A stretch of 55,972 nt of DNA from Mesorhizobium caraganae (GCF_016836705.1 NZ_JAFCGY010000034.1:1-55972), one strand, 5' to 3'. Numbered from the stretch's first letter, positions 34,814 to 42,781 are shown. Notes: generated from the letters alone by a model not told the origin. Numbers and translations are program-made.

Positions 34814-35678
34814 TCTCGGCCTTAGCCTCATCGCTGATGGCCAGGCGGATGGCCAATGGCAGACCTCGAATGATGGTCTGACGCAACTCGCCAACGTTGA
34901 AGAGGATATCTACACCGTCGATTTTTCGGGTGGCGATGTCACTCTGACGGCGGCGCAGTTCCGATCCGCAAAGACGTTCGTTCCCAGCGGTCTTTCGGCG
35001 ACGCGCAGCCTGACAATTCCCGGCGTCAAGCGCGCGTTGTTCCTCGTCCACAATACCGACGCGTCCGACTCGATCACCGTCACGAAGGGATCGACAACGA
35101 TCAGCGTGGCAGCGGGAAAGATTGGGATCTTCAAGACGGACGGGACAACAAACAGCCTTGACGGCGCGGTGATCGCGGCGTCAGGAGGCGGCGGCGTAGT
35201 AGGTGACGTTGTCGGCCCGGCCTCGGCTACGGACAGCGCTTTTGCGCAGTATAACGGCACAACCGGCAAATTGCTGAAGGACGGCATGGCAAAGGCCAGT
35301 GACGCCAATGTGCGTGCCGCCGCCAGCGACAAGGTGCTGACCTCAGACCTGATCGAAAGCGCATCGGCATTAGTGGCGCTGACCGATGGTGCAAACATCT
35401 CGCTTGATTGGGATGCCGGCATCAATCGCTCGCTGACAATCGGCGGCAACCGCACGCTCGACAACCCGACCAACGGCCAGCCAGGAACATGGCGGACGAT
35501 CATCATCACGCAAGACGGGGCCGGCACACGGACACTTGCATATGGCAATCAGTACAAGTTTCCAGGCGGCACGGAGCCGGTCCTGACCACGGCGGCGGCA
35601 TCGGTGGATTTGCTCAACATCCTGTGTGTCACGACATCAAACTTCTATGTCTTCTCTGCCAACGACATGAAGGTATAG
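34803..35678 (+). CDS. tail-fibre-like or decoration protein
   Basis: 291 aa. Thr/Ser/Gly/Ala-rich beta-strand sequence (VDFSGGDVTLTAAQFRSAKTF, TVTKGSTTISVAAGKIGIFKT), with NISLDWDAGINRSLTIGGNRTLDNPTNGQPG resembling phage tail-fibre and baseplate-associated repeats. Probably a structural protein of a virion or of cell-surface attachment. First of three such genes (34803-37411). Confidence 0.65.
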   Translation: MANDLGLSLIADGQADGQWQTSNDGLTQLANVEEDIYTVDFSGGDVTLTAAQFRSAKTFVPSGLSATRSLTIPGVKRALFLVHNTDASDSITVTKGSTTISVAAGKIGIFKTDGTTNSLDGAVIAASGGGGVVGDVVGPASATDSAFAQYNGTTGKLLKDGMAKASDANVRAAASDKVLTSDLIESASALVALTDGANISLDWDAGINRSLTIGGNRTLDNPTNGQPGTWRTIIITQDGAGTRTLAYGNQYKFPGGTEPVLTTAAASVDLLNILCVTTSNFYVFSANDMKV

Positions 35679-35680
35679 CC

Positions 35681-36091
35681 ATGCTGCCGGGATTTTCGAG
35701 CGGTATTCGTGTCGGCGGGTTACGATCGCTCTCCCTGTCTGGAACGCCGATCACAACTGCCACCGAAGATATCGCCTATGCCGGCTTCACGGTCACCGCT
35801 ACCGCCGGCACGCTGCCTTATACCTATTCGCTGGTTGGCAGCTGGCCGACTGGCATCTCCATCAACTCATCAACCGGTGTGGTTTCAGGGACGCCAACTA
35901 CGCCCGGAACCTACGCCAGCCTTTCGGTGCGCGTGACCGACGGCGTGACCGCAACGGCTGATCTGCCATCCTTTACGATTACCGTCTCCGTGTCAGGCGC
36001 TACCCGTCAGGCAATGACTCTAGGCGCCTACGTGAACAGCAATGGCCCGCGCCAGTCGATGGTGCCAGGAACCTACATCAATGAGGCATAG
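35681..36091 (+). CDS. Ig-like (He_PIG type) domain protein
   Basis: 136 aa. Sequence TATAGTLPYTYSLVGSWPTGISINSSTGVVSGTPTTPGTYASLSVRVTDG is a clear putative-Ig (He_PIG) repeat, common in phage tail and surface proteins that bind carbohydrate. Starts 2 bp after the previous stop. Likely an adhesion or structural accessory protein. Confidence 0.7.
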   Translation: MLPGFSSGIRVGGLRSLSLSGTPITTATEDIAYAGFTVTATAGTLPYTYSLVGSWPTGISINSSTGVVSGTPTTPGTYASLSVRVTDGVTATADLPSFTITVSVSGATRQAMTLGAYVNSNGPRQSMVPGTYINEA

Positions 36092-36094
36092 TCA

Positions 36095-37411
36095 ATGACC
36101 GCATATTATGTTCGCTCAGGTGCCGCTGGTGCCGGCACAGGCGCCGATTGGACCAACGCCTACACCACGCTTGCCGCTGCGCTCTCGGGCAAAGCGGCCG
36201 GCGATATCTTCTATGTTTCCGAGGATCATTCTGAAACGACTGCGGGGCTGACCCTGACGTTCCCCGGAACAGCGGCAAACCCCAGCAAGACGATCTGCGT
36301 CAATCATTCCGGGTCGGTCCCGCCTGTCGCTGCGGATCTACGCGCCACGGCTGCGGTGAACTCGTCTGGCGCAAGTACCATGAGCCTGGCGAGCAGCGGT
36401 GCGTATATCGATGGCGTGATTTTCACCACGGGCACTGGCTCAAGCAGCACAGCCACGCTCAATGTGGGAAACGGCAACAACCAGATCATAGCAATGAAAA
36501 ACTGCTCGCTGCGCATCGCCTCGACCGGGGCATCAAGCCGAATAAGGGTTGGTTCTCTGGACTCATGTTACACGGCCTTGGAGAACACCACGCTGTCGTT
36601 CGCCGCTACCGGGCAGGCGGTCAATACCGTGGGCAGGATCACGTGGTCCAATACGCCGTCGGCGCTGCTTGGCACGATCCCCACGACGCTTTTCGTCAAT
36701 GGAGGCAACGCCGACGCCCAGGTGATTGAAGTTCGTGGGGTTGACTTGAGTGCTGCCGGGTCTGGCAAAACCATTGTTGGTGCGGGAACAGGCCCCACAG
36801 CGATCTATTCTTTCACCGACTGCAAGCTCAATGCGTCCGTGACGCTAGCCGCGACACCTTCAAACCAAGGCGCCGCAGAAATCGACTATGTCAGATCAGG
36901 CGCCAGCGGCGTCAACTATAACCAGGGCCGCATCCGCTACTCGGGCACGCTGACTGAGGAAACAACCATCGTCCACACCGGCGGTGCATCGGACGGAACG
37001 ACACCCCTGGCTTGGAAGATCGTCACGACCGCTAACGCTTTTTGGACGCTGCCCTTCGAAACCCCTCCGATCGCTATCTGGAACGACATAACCGGCTCTG
37101 CCGTGACGGCTGCGATCGAAGGCATCTGGGGCGGTGGGGCCGTTCCTAACAACGACGAGATTTGGGTCGAGGCCGAATACCTCGGCGATGCCTCGTCGCC
37201 GCTTGCCTCGTTCGTCAACGACAGTAAGGCGAATGTCATAGCCGCGGGGGCCGGTCAGGATGCAGGCTCCGGGACATGGGGCGGCTCTAGCACCAGCTTC
37301 AAGCTTGTGGTGACCTTCACGCCTCAGCAGAAGGGATGGGTGCTGCTCAGGGTCAAAGCGGCCAAGGCGTCGTCAACGTTCTACATCGATCCGAAAGTAA
37401 CGCTGACCTAA
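36095..37411 (+). CDS. phage tail-like protein, probable right-handed beta-helix
   Basis: 438 aa. Opening TAYYVRSGAAGAGTGADWTNAYTTLAAAL is typical of phage pectate-lyase-like or right-handed beta-helix tail proteins, which contain long runs of short Gly/Ser/Thr strands as here. No catalytic residues are obvious. Third of the structural cluster; a host-recognition spike or depolymerase-like fibre are the usual roles. It is also unusual to find a spike without tail-assembly genes. Confidence 0.7.
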   Translation: MTAYYVRSGAAGAGTGADWTNAYTTLAAALSGKAAGDIFYVSEDHSETTAGLTLTFPGTAANPSKTICVNHSGSVPPVAADLRATAAVNSSGASTMSLASSGAYIDGVIFTTGTGSSSTATLNVGNGNNQIIAMKNCSLRIASTGASSRIRVGSLDSCYTALENTTLSFAATGQAVNTVGRITWSNTPSALLGTIPTTLFVNGGNADAQVIEVRGVDLSAAGSGKTIVGAGTGPTAIYSFTDCKLNASVTLAATPSNQGAAEIDYVRSGASGVNYNQGRIRYSGTLTEETTIVHTGGASDGTTPLAWKIVTTANAFWTLPFETPPIAIWNDITGSAVTAAIEGIWGGGAVPNNDEIWVEAEYLGDASSPLASFVNDSKANVIAAGAGQDAGSGTWGGSSTSFKLVVTFTPQQKGWVLLRVKAAKASSTFYIDPKVTLT

Positions 37412-37910
37412 CCGGCGATTGCCGTTCCAAGGCCCAAGCTTGCTGGCGCAGGGATTTTAAGCGGTCTGAAGCCGCTCGACAAATCCCGTGCCTGACATTG
37501 CCATCAGCCGTGCCGCGGCAAAAGAGGCCAAAATCATGAAAACGGCCGTCACGCTCAGGAAGGCAGACGACGCAACGATGCTTGCGCTTTGGTCATAACA
37601 GCTTGCTAATTCCATGACGCTCTACCCTTACCCCACTCAAACCCACTGCATCATGATCCCGCTTCAGGGGAAATTCAAGCAATTGCTAAAATACGGGTAA
37701 ATGTTGGCGCAGAGCGGCGGCGGGCCATGCAACGGGGGCTGAGTGCGACCAGCACGTAGTCTGCGATATCATTCGTCTGCCAAAAGGGCCGGCGCGATGA
37801 ACGCCGACCCCCTTGCCGAAAGCAAGGTCACCGAAGCTTTAGGTGAACGAACTTCCGGTCATTGCGCGCGGATCGGGTTAAAATCGACGGCGGCGCGCTT
37901 GTTTGATGGT
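37412..37910. other. intergenic region with a nested hairpin
   Basis: About 500 bp with no convincing gene. It has a hairpin at 37451-37487 (GGGATTT paired with AAATCCC, inner AGCGG paired with CCGCT) just after the spike gene, lacking a T-run. A 20-codon open frame (37536-37598) has no supporting signals. Confidence 0.4.
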
Positions 37911-38120
37911 TCAGGTGCCGGTGCCGGCGGCGGCATCGCATGAGCCGACAGAACTGGCCTCCATGGCAGCGCAGAGACCCGTGAACCTGGCGTTCACCCA
38001 CATGCCGATCGCGATGACCGTCATGATCGCGGCGACCGCGATGATGCCGATAAGGATGGAGTATTCAACCATCGCCGCGCCGGATTCGTCGTCGCGGAAT
38101 TGCTTTAGAAGCTTAGTCAT
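37911..38120 (-). CDS. Flp/Fap-type IVb pilin (orphan)
   Basis: 69 aa. A short charged leader MTKLLKQFRDDESGA is followed by AMVEYSILIGIIAVAAIMTVIAIGMWV, the hydrophobic helix of Flp pilins; the prepilin peptidase cut site is ESGA|AMVEY with the conserved Glu at +4 to +5. The C-terminus is short and Ala/Ser/Gly-rich (CAAMEASSVGSCDAAAGTGT). Flp pilins build Tad pili, but no tad or cpa assembly gene is nearby, so it would depend on the host's Tad system. Single gene on the minus strand between two phage-like units. Confidence 0.9.
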   Translation of the reverse strand: MTKLLKQFRDDESGAAMVEYSILIGIIAVAAIMTVIAIGMWVNARFTGLCAAMEASSVGSCDAAAGTGT

Positions 38121-38477
38121 TTTGGAACCCCTGATTACCCATTTACCCGGACAGAGGTGCCCCTCTAGGTGCTCATCCCCCGGTCCCGATGGGATCCTCT
38201 TCCTCAAAACCCGGATAAGTCAACTATCGTTTAATCAATGGTTAACCTTTGGATGCTTGGGCTGTTCCATTTTGTACAGCTAAGTCATTGCCAATCAATA
38301 ATAAATTCGTGGCTTAACCATCGGGCGCAATCGTGATGCGACCAATGCTTAGGTGCCCTAAGCGCCAGATATATCCCGTTATTTAGCGGACTCTAATCTC
38401 AAACTCTGAAAGGAACAGCCACGACCCTGCATTACACAGGGTAAGGACAGCGGCCGGGACGCGCGCTGGTGAGCCTG
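38121..38477. other. intergenic region upstream of the pilin gene
   Basis: About 360 bp without a gene. It holds the CtrA-type box at 38231-38247 and a weak inverted repeat (CTTAGGTGCCCTAAG) near 38350. Confidence 0.4.
38231..38247. promoter_or_regulatory. CtrA-type box upstream of the pilin gene
   Basis: TTAATCAATGGTTAACC fits TTAA-N7-TTAAC and ends 111 bp before the pilin start on the minus strand. In Caulobacter CtrA activates pilA, a Flp-type pilin, so the match is functionally plausible. It remains a single-motif prediction. Confidence 0.5.
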
Positions 38478-38792
38478 CTATGTCGGTTTGTCGAGCAGCG
38501 GTGCCTTCCGCCTCGGCGGGACATAGGACGTCACCAGCCTCACCGAGTCGGCTTTCACGGTGACGGGGACGCCCAAGTTGATGGTGACCGTTCTCGCATC
38601 CGGGTCAATGTGGGTGACGTCACCGATAAGCTCGATCTTCTGCCCGCTGTTCACGTTTGGTGACGTGTCCACAATCGAATGCGGTTGGTGATATGACGGG
38701 ATCAGCACGCTAACCCTGTCTTCCGTCACGCGCTTCCGTATCGTCGCGGTGATCGCGACCTCATCGCCAACTTTGAAATTACCCCGAGCCAT
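38478..38792 (-). CDS. hypothetical protein
   Basis: 104 aa, basic. A KGDEVAITA-like start (GNFKVGDEVAITATIRKR) and GQKIELIGDVTHIDPDARTVTINLGVPVTVKADSVRLV suggest a beta-barrel or SH3-like nucleic-acid-binding fold. No certain family. On the strand opposite the Panacea gene. Confidence 0.55.
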   Translation of the reverse strand: MARGNFKVGDEVAITATIRKRVTEDRVSVLIPSYHQPHSIVDTSPNVNSGQKIELIGDVTHIDPDARTVTINLGVPVTVKADSVRLVTSYVPPRRKAPLLDKPT

Positions 38793-38951
38793 GTCGAGGA
38801 TTCTGGAGCGACGGGGGCCTTAGTCAAGAGGTTGCTAATGTACGCGCGAGCGCATTTCTCACTGTCGCGCCAGGCGTTTTGTGGCTTTGTAAACGTGTCG
38901 GCGGTATAAATGCCATATTCTTGGAGCATCGACTCTGCTACAGGAACCGCA

Positions 38952-39563
38952 ATGGGGGCATCGCTGGGTAGGCCAATGAATAGGCAAAAAGCTGAGGTTG
39001 TGCAGCTCAAGCCAAACGTAGACAGGGTTATAGCGGCCGTCGCCTACGCCATCCATGTCGCCGAGAACATGGGTGCAAAGTTCACGCAATACGATGTCGT
39101 GAAAAGCATCTTCTTGGCAGACCGCGCCCACCTCAACGAATTTGGTCGCCTCATCTCATCCGATAAGTACGTCGCAATGGAGCATGGCCCAGTGCCAAGC
39201 ACTGCGTACAACCTCCTTAAAGATGACGAAGCCACGGTAAACCGGTATCGCCTCGATGGGCTGCCTTGGAGGTCTACGGCCGGAGACAATGGCAAGAGAT
39301 ACTATCACAGCGTCGCCGATGTTGCGTGGATTGATGGGGTCCTTTCTCCCAGCGATAAGGCAGCCATTGAAGCTGCGGTGGGTACGATTAGGAGCCTTTC
39401 ATTTTCGCAGGTTAGAAAGCTCACCCATGAGGACCCCGCGTACGTAGATGCTTGGGAGGAGTCAGAAGACCGCAAACAATTTCCGATGAGTTTGGGTATG
39501 CTTTTCGATGCGCCGAACTTTGAGCGGGCTCGTCAGCTCAGCGAGATGTCGACGCTCGACTGA
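38952..39563 (+). CDS. Panacea-domain antitoxin (SocA/GepA, DUF4065-like)
   Basis: 203 aa. NVDRVIAAVAYAIHVAENMGAKFTQYDVVKSIFLADRAHLNEFGRLISSDKYVAMEHGPVPSTAYNLL matches the Panacea (SocA-like) domain, a hyperpromiscuous antitoxin module. The start is ambiguous: 38952 has AGGAAC at good spacing, while 38910 and 38976 are weaker. Its stop overlaps the ATG of the next gene (TGATG), the tight coupling expected of a toxin-antitoxin pair with antitoxin first. Resides in an integrated element, where such pairs stabilise the element or block phages. Confidence 0.82.
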   Translation: MGASLGRPMNRQKAEVVQLKPNVDRVIAAVAYAIHVAENMGAKFTQYDVVKSIFLADRAHLNEFGRLISSDKYVAMEHGPVPSTAYNLLKDDEATVNRYRLDGLPWRSTAGDNGKRYYHSVADVAWIDGVLSPSDKAAIEAAVGTIRSLSFSQVRKLTHEDPAYVDAWEESEDRKQFPMSLGMLFDAPNFERARQLSEMSTLD

Positions 39564-39952
39564 TGGCTTATAACCCTGGCGACATCGTGCTCTTTGAGAG
39601 CGGCGCCGCGGGGAAAATGAAATTTCACTTGTGCATTTGCGTCCAAGCTGACGGCGATCTCCATAGCTTCATCTATCTCAACTCAGAAGGCGCGGGCTTT
39701 CGCGACCAGTTTGCAATCGACTGCAAGCGAATACCTGAACTCGGCGAGTCTCGGACGGGACAGACCGTCTTCGACTGCCCGACCGTGCATCGAAAGAGCT
39801 CCGCAAAACTTGCACGGCTCCGCTCGAAACGGATATGCGTGTTGCCGAAGGATGTGGCGGCGGAATTCCTGCCATTCGCGCGTCGCATTACCGCTATGAT
39901 TGATGCCGACAAAGCAGCGCTGATCGCGTTGCTGGAATCTCTTTCGACCTAA
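39563..39952 (+). CDS. putative PemK/MazF-fold toxin paired with the Panacea antitoxin
   Basis: 129 aa. Opens YNPGDIVLFESGAAGKMKFHLCICVQADGDLHSFIYLNSEG, a pattern compatible with the beta-barrel of the PemK/MazF (CcdB) endoribonuclease superfamily (GDIV... then K-xx-H and a strand), but the residues are too divergent for a firm assignment. Overlap with the Panacea antitoxin and similar size to PanT toxins support a toxin. A different Panacea-linked toxin fold is the main alternative. Not proven. Confidence 0.62.
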   Translation: MAYNPGDIVLFESGAAGKMKFHLCICVQADGDLHSFIYLNSEGAGFRDQFAIDCKRIPELGESRTGQTVFDCPTVHRKSSAKLARLRSKRICVLPKDVAAEFLPFARRITAMIDADKAALIALLESLST

Positions 39953-40034
39953 GCAGGCTCGCCTTGCCTTTCACATCGATGTCAGGAATATAATCCTCCC
40001 GTTGCGGCGAACCCCTTGAAACGGAGATCGCCAA

Positions 40035-40334
40035 ATGCCCCACACCCTCGCCGATACCCTGGCCGAAAACGAATCCGTCTACGTCAACTGCGGGCATCCG
40101 ATGTGCTGCAAATCGACCAAGCTCGACATCCAGGCGCTGATCGAGAGGCTCGGGCCGGATCATGGTTCCATGCATTGGGATCTGGTCCGGCTCTTCGGCT
40201 GCGCTGATTGCAAGGCCGCAGGCCGCGATCGCCGGCCGGTGTTCTTCACCTGCATTCCCGATTATGAGGGCCTTAACAGGGCTCGCAATCGCGAGTGGAA
40301 GCCGACGTTCGAAAGCACCAAGCCGGAAGCTTAG
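40035..40334 (+). CDS. Cys-rich hypothetical phage-like protein
   Basis: 99 aa. Cysteine pairs (NCGHPMCCKST and FGCADCKAAG) suggest zinc binding. Similar short proteins are common in Rhizobiales phages. Start at 40035 after ACGGAG. Function unknown. Confidence 0.55.
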   Translation: MPHTLADTLAENESVYVNCGHPMCCKSTKLDIQALIERLGPDHGSMHWDLVRLFGCADCKAAGRDRRPVFFTCIPDYEGLNRARNREWKPTFESTKPEA

Positions 40335-40687
40335 GACGGCGGCCCAGCGCCATGGTTGCGTGCTAGAGGGGACTGGCAGCGAAAGGCCGCTGGGCCTGAC
40401 CGGCAGGGGCCTTGGACAGGGCGACCGTCCGGCTGCTTAATATATACACCTTTGCTAATATGATCGGTCTTATCAATATGAACGATGGAAGCAGCAAAAA
40501 AGGTGAGAAACGCCGGCCACAACCTACACCGTGTCCGCTAGCGAAGCAGCACGTAGGCACCGAGCGCGGCCAAGGCAAGCCGCCATACCGATCATGTCGC
40601 GCTGCCGGTAGCGTCAGACCGCGCTGGTGAGCATCGCAGCGGTGACGGCGGCGATGTAGAGCGCTACCGCCAAGGCGATATAATCCG
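40335..40687. other. intergenic region, no convincing gene
   Basis: About 350 bp, including an AT-rich patch near 40438-40500 (TTAATATATACACC) that could hold a promoter. Weak minus-strand open frames here lack signals. Confidence 0.35.
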
Positions 40688-41134
40688 CTAAGCCTTCGCC
40701 TTGCGTTTTGAAGGCGCCTTCTCTTTCGAAACTGGTGTTTTCCCGAGCCCTGCAGCCTTTGCCAATTCCGATCGCTTTTCGGAGTAACTCGGCGCCGTCA
40801 TGGGATAGCTGGCCGGCAGATCCCATTTTGTTCGATAGGCTTCGGGCGTCATGCCGTGCTCGGTCATCAAATGGCGCCGGAGTGATTTGAACTTTTTGCC
40901 ATCCTCGATGCAGACGATGTGATCCGCGTGCACCGATCGCTTGGGATTGACTGCAGGTTCCTGAGGCTCGGCAGGCGGTGCAAATCCTCCGCTTACCCCC
41001 GACAACGACGCGTGAATTGACGCAATCAGGTCCGGCAAGTTGGCCGCCGGCAGGGGGTTGTTGCTAACGTAGGCAGAAACGACTTCCGCCGTCAGCTCGG
41101 CTAATTCGGCCGCGTGGTTATGTTCGTCGGTCAT
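40688..41134 (-). CDS. mucR: Ros/MucR-family transcriptional regulator
   Basis: 148 aa. The C-terminal domain ADHIVCIEDGKKFKSLRRHLMTEHGMTPEAYRTKWDLPASYPMTAPSYSEKRS is the MucR/Ros zinc-finger-like DNA-binding region; ligands follow a Cys-x2-Asp-x9-His-x4-His scheme. The N-terminal part (residues 1-60) mediates oligomerisation in MucR. In rhizobia and Brucella MucR is an H-NS-like silencer of AT-rich DNA. On an integrated element it may silence its own genes or alter host surface and symbiosis genes. Symbol denotes family, not orthology. Confidence 0.88.
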   Translation of the reverse strand: MTDEHNHAAELAELTAEVVSAYVSNNPLPAANLPDLIASIHASLSGVSGGFAPPAEPQEPAVNPKRSVHADHIVCIEDGKKFKSLRRHLMTEHGMTPEAYRTKWDLPASYPMTAPSYSEKRSELAKAAGLGKTPVSKEKAPSKRKAKA

Positions 41135-41396
41135 GTGTTGGTCCCCTTTGATGAGACCTGTCTAATGGACCGGCTTTATCTGCGCAACCGCACGCCTGGC
41201 CCGCTCTCGATGACCTTCAGCCCGCCAGCGCGCGACCGACGGCGATGCCAATGCCGATAGCAATGCCGGTAGCCAGCTTGCCGCCGAGTTCAATGGCAAG
41301 GGCGCTGACTGTGTCGCGCCAATCTCTGCGGGGCGCTAAAGCCTTGGCTCATCGAAGGTATGGTCGTGCTTCATGGACGCAGCACTGTATCAGATG

Positions 41397-41500
41397 CATA
41401 TGGATTCCACAAAATAACAGTGGAGTCCATATGGATTCCCCGAAATACTTCTAGGCGTTTTCGCCTACTATATGTTGACACTTAAGGCGCTTTCGCCTTA
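41397..41500. promoter_or_regulatory. operator-like repeat cluster between mucR and 41637
   Basis: Five motifs in about 100 bp: an imperfect 13-bp inverted repeat (41398-41410 with 41420-41432), a direct 12-bp repeat CATATGGATTCC (41397 and 41428), a perfect TAGGCG-TTTT-CGCCTA palindrome (41452-41467) and TAAGGCG-CTTT-CGCCTTA (41483-41500). TTGACA at 41475 sits between the two palindromes. This looks like a regulated promoter region, possibly the immunity or lysis-lysogeny control of the element. Confidence 0.7.
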
Positions 41501-41636
41501 GGCGGGAAGTTGTGTAAACGCCTTGTTTGCTTGACAAAAAATGCGAGAACGCCTAGCTGGAAGGACGTACTTGACGATTACTTGGAATCGATTCATTCTC
41601 ATCACCGTGCAAATCAGCACGGTTTGGGGAAACATC

Positions 41637-41969
41637 ATGAACATGGAATCGGGAATCGTTGATTCGAGTGTCGCTTTAGAAACCTTGGAACCGCTCAGTG
41701 GGCCACCCGCCGACAGCTGGCGTTTCAAGCTAGGCCAGTGCGTCTCACACAAAGACCAAATCTTACCGTCGCTAGTTATGGGGCGGACCAGAACGCGCAA
41801 GGGCTTAGAGATATACGGCGTGCGCTCATTTATGCAGGTGGATCCGTGCCGCGATCGCATGATATCAGGCGATAGCCTGGTGGACGTTATACCGGGTAGC
41901 GCGCCGTGCTACGAGTGCTTGTTGCATCAGACGGGTATGTGCCCCGGCGACAAGCGGACTGCGGGGTAA
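41637..41969 (+). CDS. hypothetical protein controlled by the operator region
   Basis: 110 aa, start at 41637 after GGGGAAA; an earlier in-frame ATG at 41541 lacks such a site. Cys-containing C-terminus (APCYECLLHQTGMCPGDK) suggests metal binding. No family recognised. It is the only gene reading away from the operator cluster, so it is the likely regulated target. Confidence 0.6.
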   Translation: MNMESGIVDSSVALETLEPLSGPPADSWRFKLGQCVSHKDQILPSLVMGRTRTRKGLEIYGVRSFMQVDPCRDRMISGDSLVDVIPGSAPCYECLLHQTGMCPGDKRTAG

Positions 41970-41984
41970 GGCACCGCGGTCGAG

Positions 41985-42015
41985 ACAAGAAGCCCGCCTC
42001 GCGCGGGCTTCTTGT
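41985..42015 (+). terminator. terminator after 41637-41969
   Basis: Perfect 13-bp stem (41985-41997 with 42003-42015) with a 5-nt loop. A T-containing tail (TTTG) follows. Strong structure, so it probably terminates both directions. Confidence 0.75.
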
Positions 42016-42094
42016 TTGTGAAGGCGTGACGGCGGCAAGAACGGGGGCGCCCAACATTGTGCCTGAGGGAATCGCTTGAATGTTCCGTCGGACG

Positions 42095-42478
42095 TTAACA
42101 GCGCCAATATACCGAACAGCCGTCGTCGTCGTCGTATTGACCGCGGCTACCTCCCTGTCCCCCGGCCCAAACTAGAAGCCCGACTATTGCCGAGATGACG
42201 ACGGCCAAGCCGATCTTTCCAGCGAGTGCGCCCCGCCGTTGCCTGGCTGCTTCGCGCGCGTCTGCAGCATCGCGCTCACGTCGGTAAACAGGGTCGGTCC
42301 GGTACCGCTTCCTCTCCTGCAGAACACCCATCCAGTGGGTTTGCATATACAGCGCCTGTTCCTCACCCAGAAATCTGTTCACAAGCCCGCGGGTACCATC
42401 TTCGCGAACATGATAGAGCGCCCACACCGGCTGTTCGGTATTAGGCGAAAGTTCTTTCTCGATCGCGTAGCTTTCCAA
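42095..42478 (-). CDS. small membrane protein of unknown function
   Basis: 127 aa, TTG start at 42478 with AGGAGAG upstream. Cytoplasmic basic domain (ERKRYRTDPVYRRERDAADAREAARQRRG) followed by a single transmembrane helix IGLAVVISAIVGLLVWAGG near the C-terminus and a short Asp-rich tail. Tail-anchored topology. Function unknown; cargo at the right edge of the element. Confidence 0.65.
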   Translation of the reverse strand: MESYAIEKELSPNTEQPVWALYHVREDGTRGLVNRFLGEEQALYMQTHWMGVLQERKRYRTDPVYRRERDAADAREAARQRRGALAGKIGLAVVISAIVGLLVWAGGQGGSRGQYDDDDGCSVYWRC

Positions 42479-42704
42479 TGTCGTTCTCTCCTAAAGGCGC
42501 ACCTATTGGTGGTAGGTAGATCCGGGCCTACCACCGCGGCGCTCGGTTTGATTGGGTCGTGTTGCACCTATGTTGCACGGACTCTCTGGTAACGGTTGCC
42601 AAAGCGCGGGAATCTGCCGTTCTTAGTGCAACGCATTGCAACACGATTTTGCCCGGCCGGGCAACGTCGTCGGCAAGCAAACTATTGAGTTAATTGATAT
42701 TTTT

Positions 42705-42756
42705 CTGGTGCCCCCGGACGGAATCGAACCGCCGACCTTCGGTTTACAAAACCGCT
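42705..42756. repeat. attR: 52-bp direct repeat within tRNA-Thr
   Basis: Identical to 24392-24443 and contained within the intact tRNA-Thr gene. It marks the right junction. Confidence 0.93.
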
Positions 42757-42781
42757 GCTCTACCAGCTGAGCTACAAGGGC
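42706..42781 (-). tRNA. tRNA-Thr (anticodon UGU)
   Basis: 76 nt including encoded CCA. On the minus strand the acceptor stem GCCCUUG pairs with CGGGGGC; the anticodon loop is UUUGUAA (UGU, threonine). T arm GGCGG-TTCGAAT-CCGCC is regular. This is the intact copy reconstituted by the element after integration. Confidence 0.97.

Larger units (their letters stand above)
24392..42756. mobile_element. 18.4-kb integrative element in tRNA-Thr (phage satellite or reduced prophage)
   Basis: Bounded by identical 52-bp direct repeats (24392-24443, 42705-42756) that duplicate the 3' part of tRNA-Thr. Tyrosine integrase at the left end facing the repeat, AlpA-like switch, RepA-like helicase, prohead protease, small terminase and tail-like proteins are inside. 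No large terminase, portal, major capsid, tape measure, holin or endolysin is recognisable. That gene set resembles capsid-related phage satellites, which rely on a helper phage, but decay of a full prophage is not excluded. Coding density is high and strands alternate for cargo genes. Confidence 0.88.

Noticed and set aside
37743..38283. Plus-strand open frames opposite the Flp pilin
   Set aside because: They are antisense shadows of the pilin gene and its flank, without start signals.
40412..40640. Small plus-strand frame before mucR
   Set aside because: No ribosome binding site, low-complexity basic composition and no conservation signal visible.
41225..41340. Minus-strand hydrophobic frame (LATGIAIGIGIAVGRALAG)
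   Set aside because: No start codon in frame after the upstream stop; probably a remnant or chance frame.
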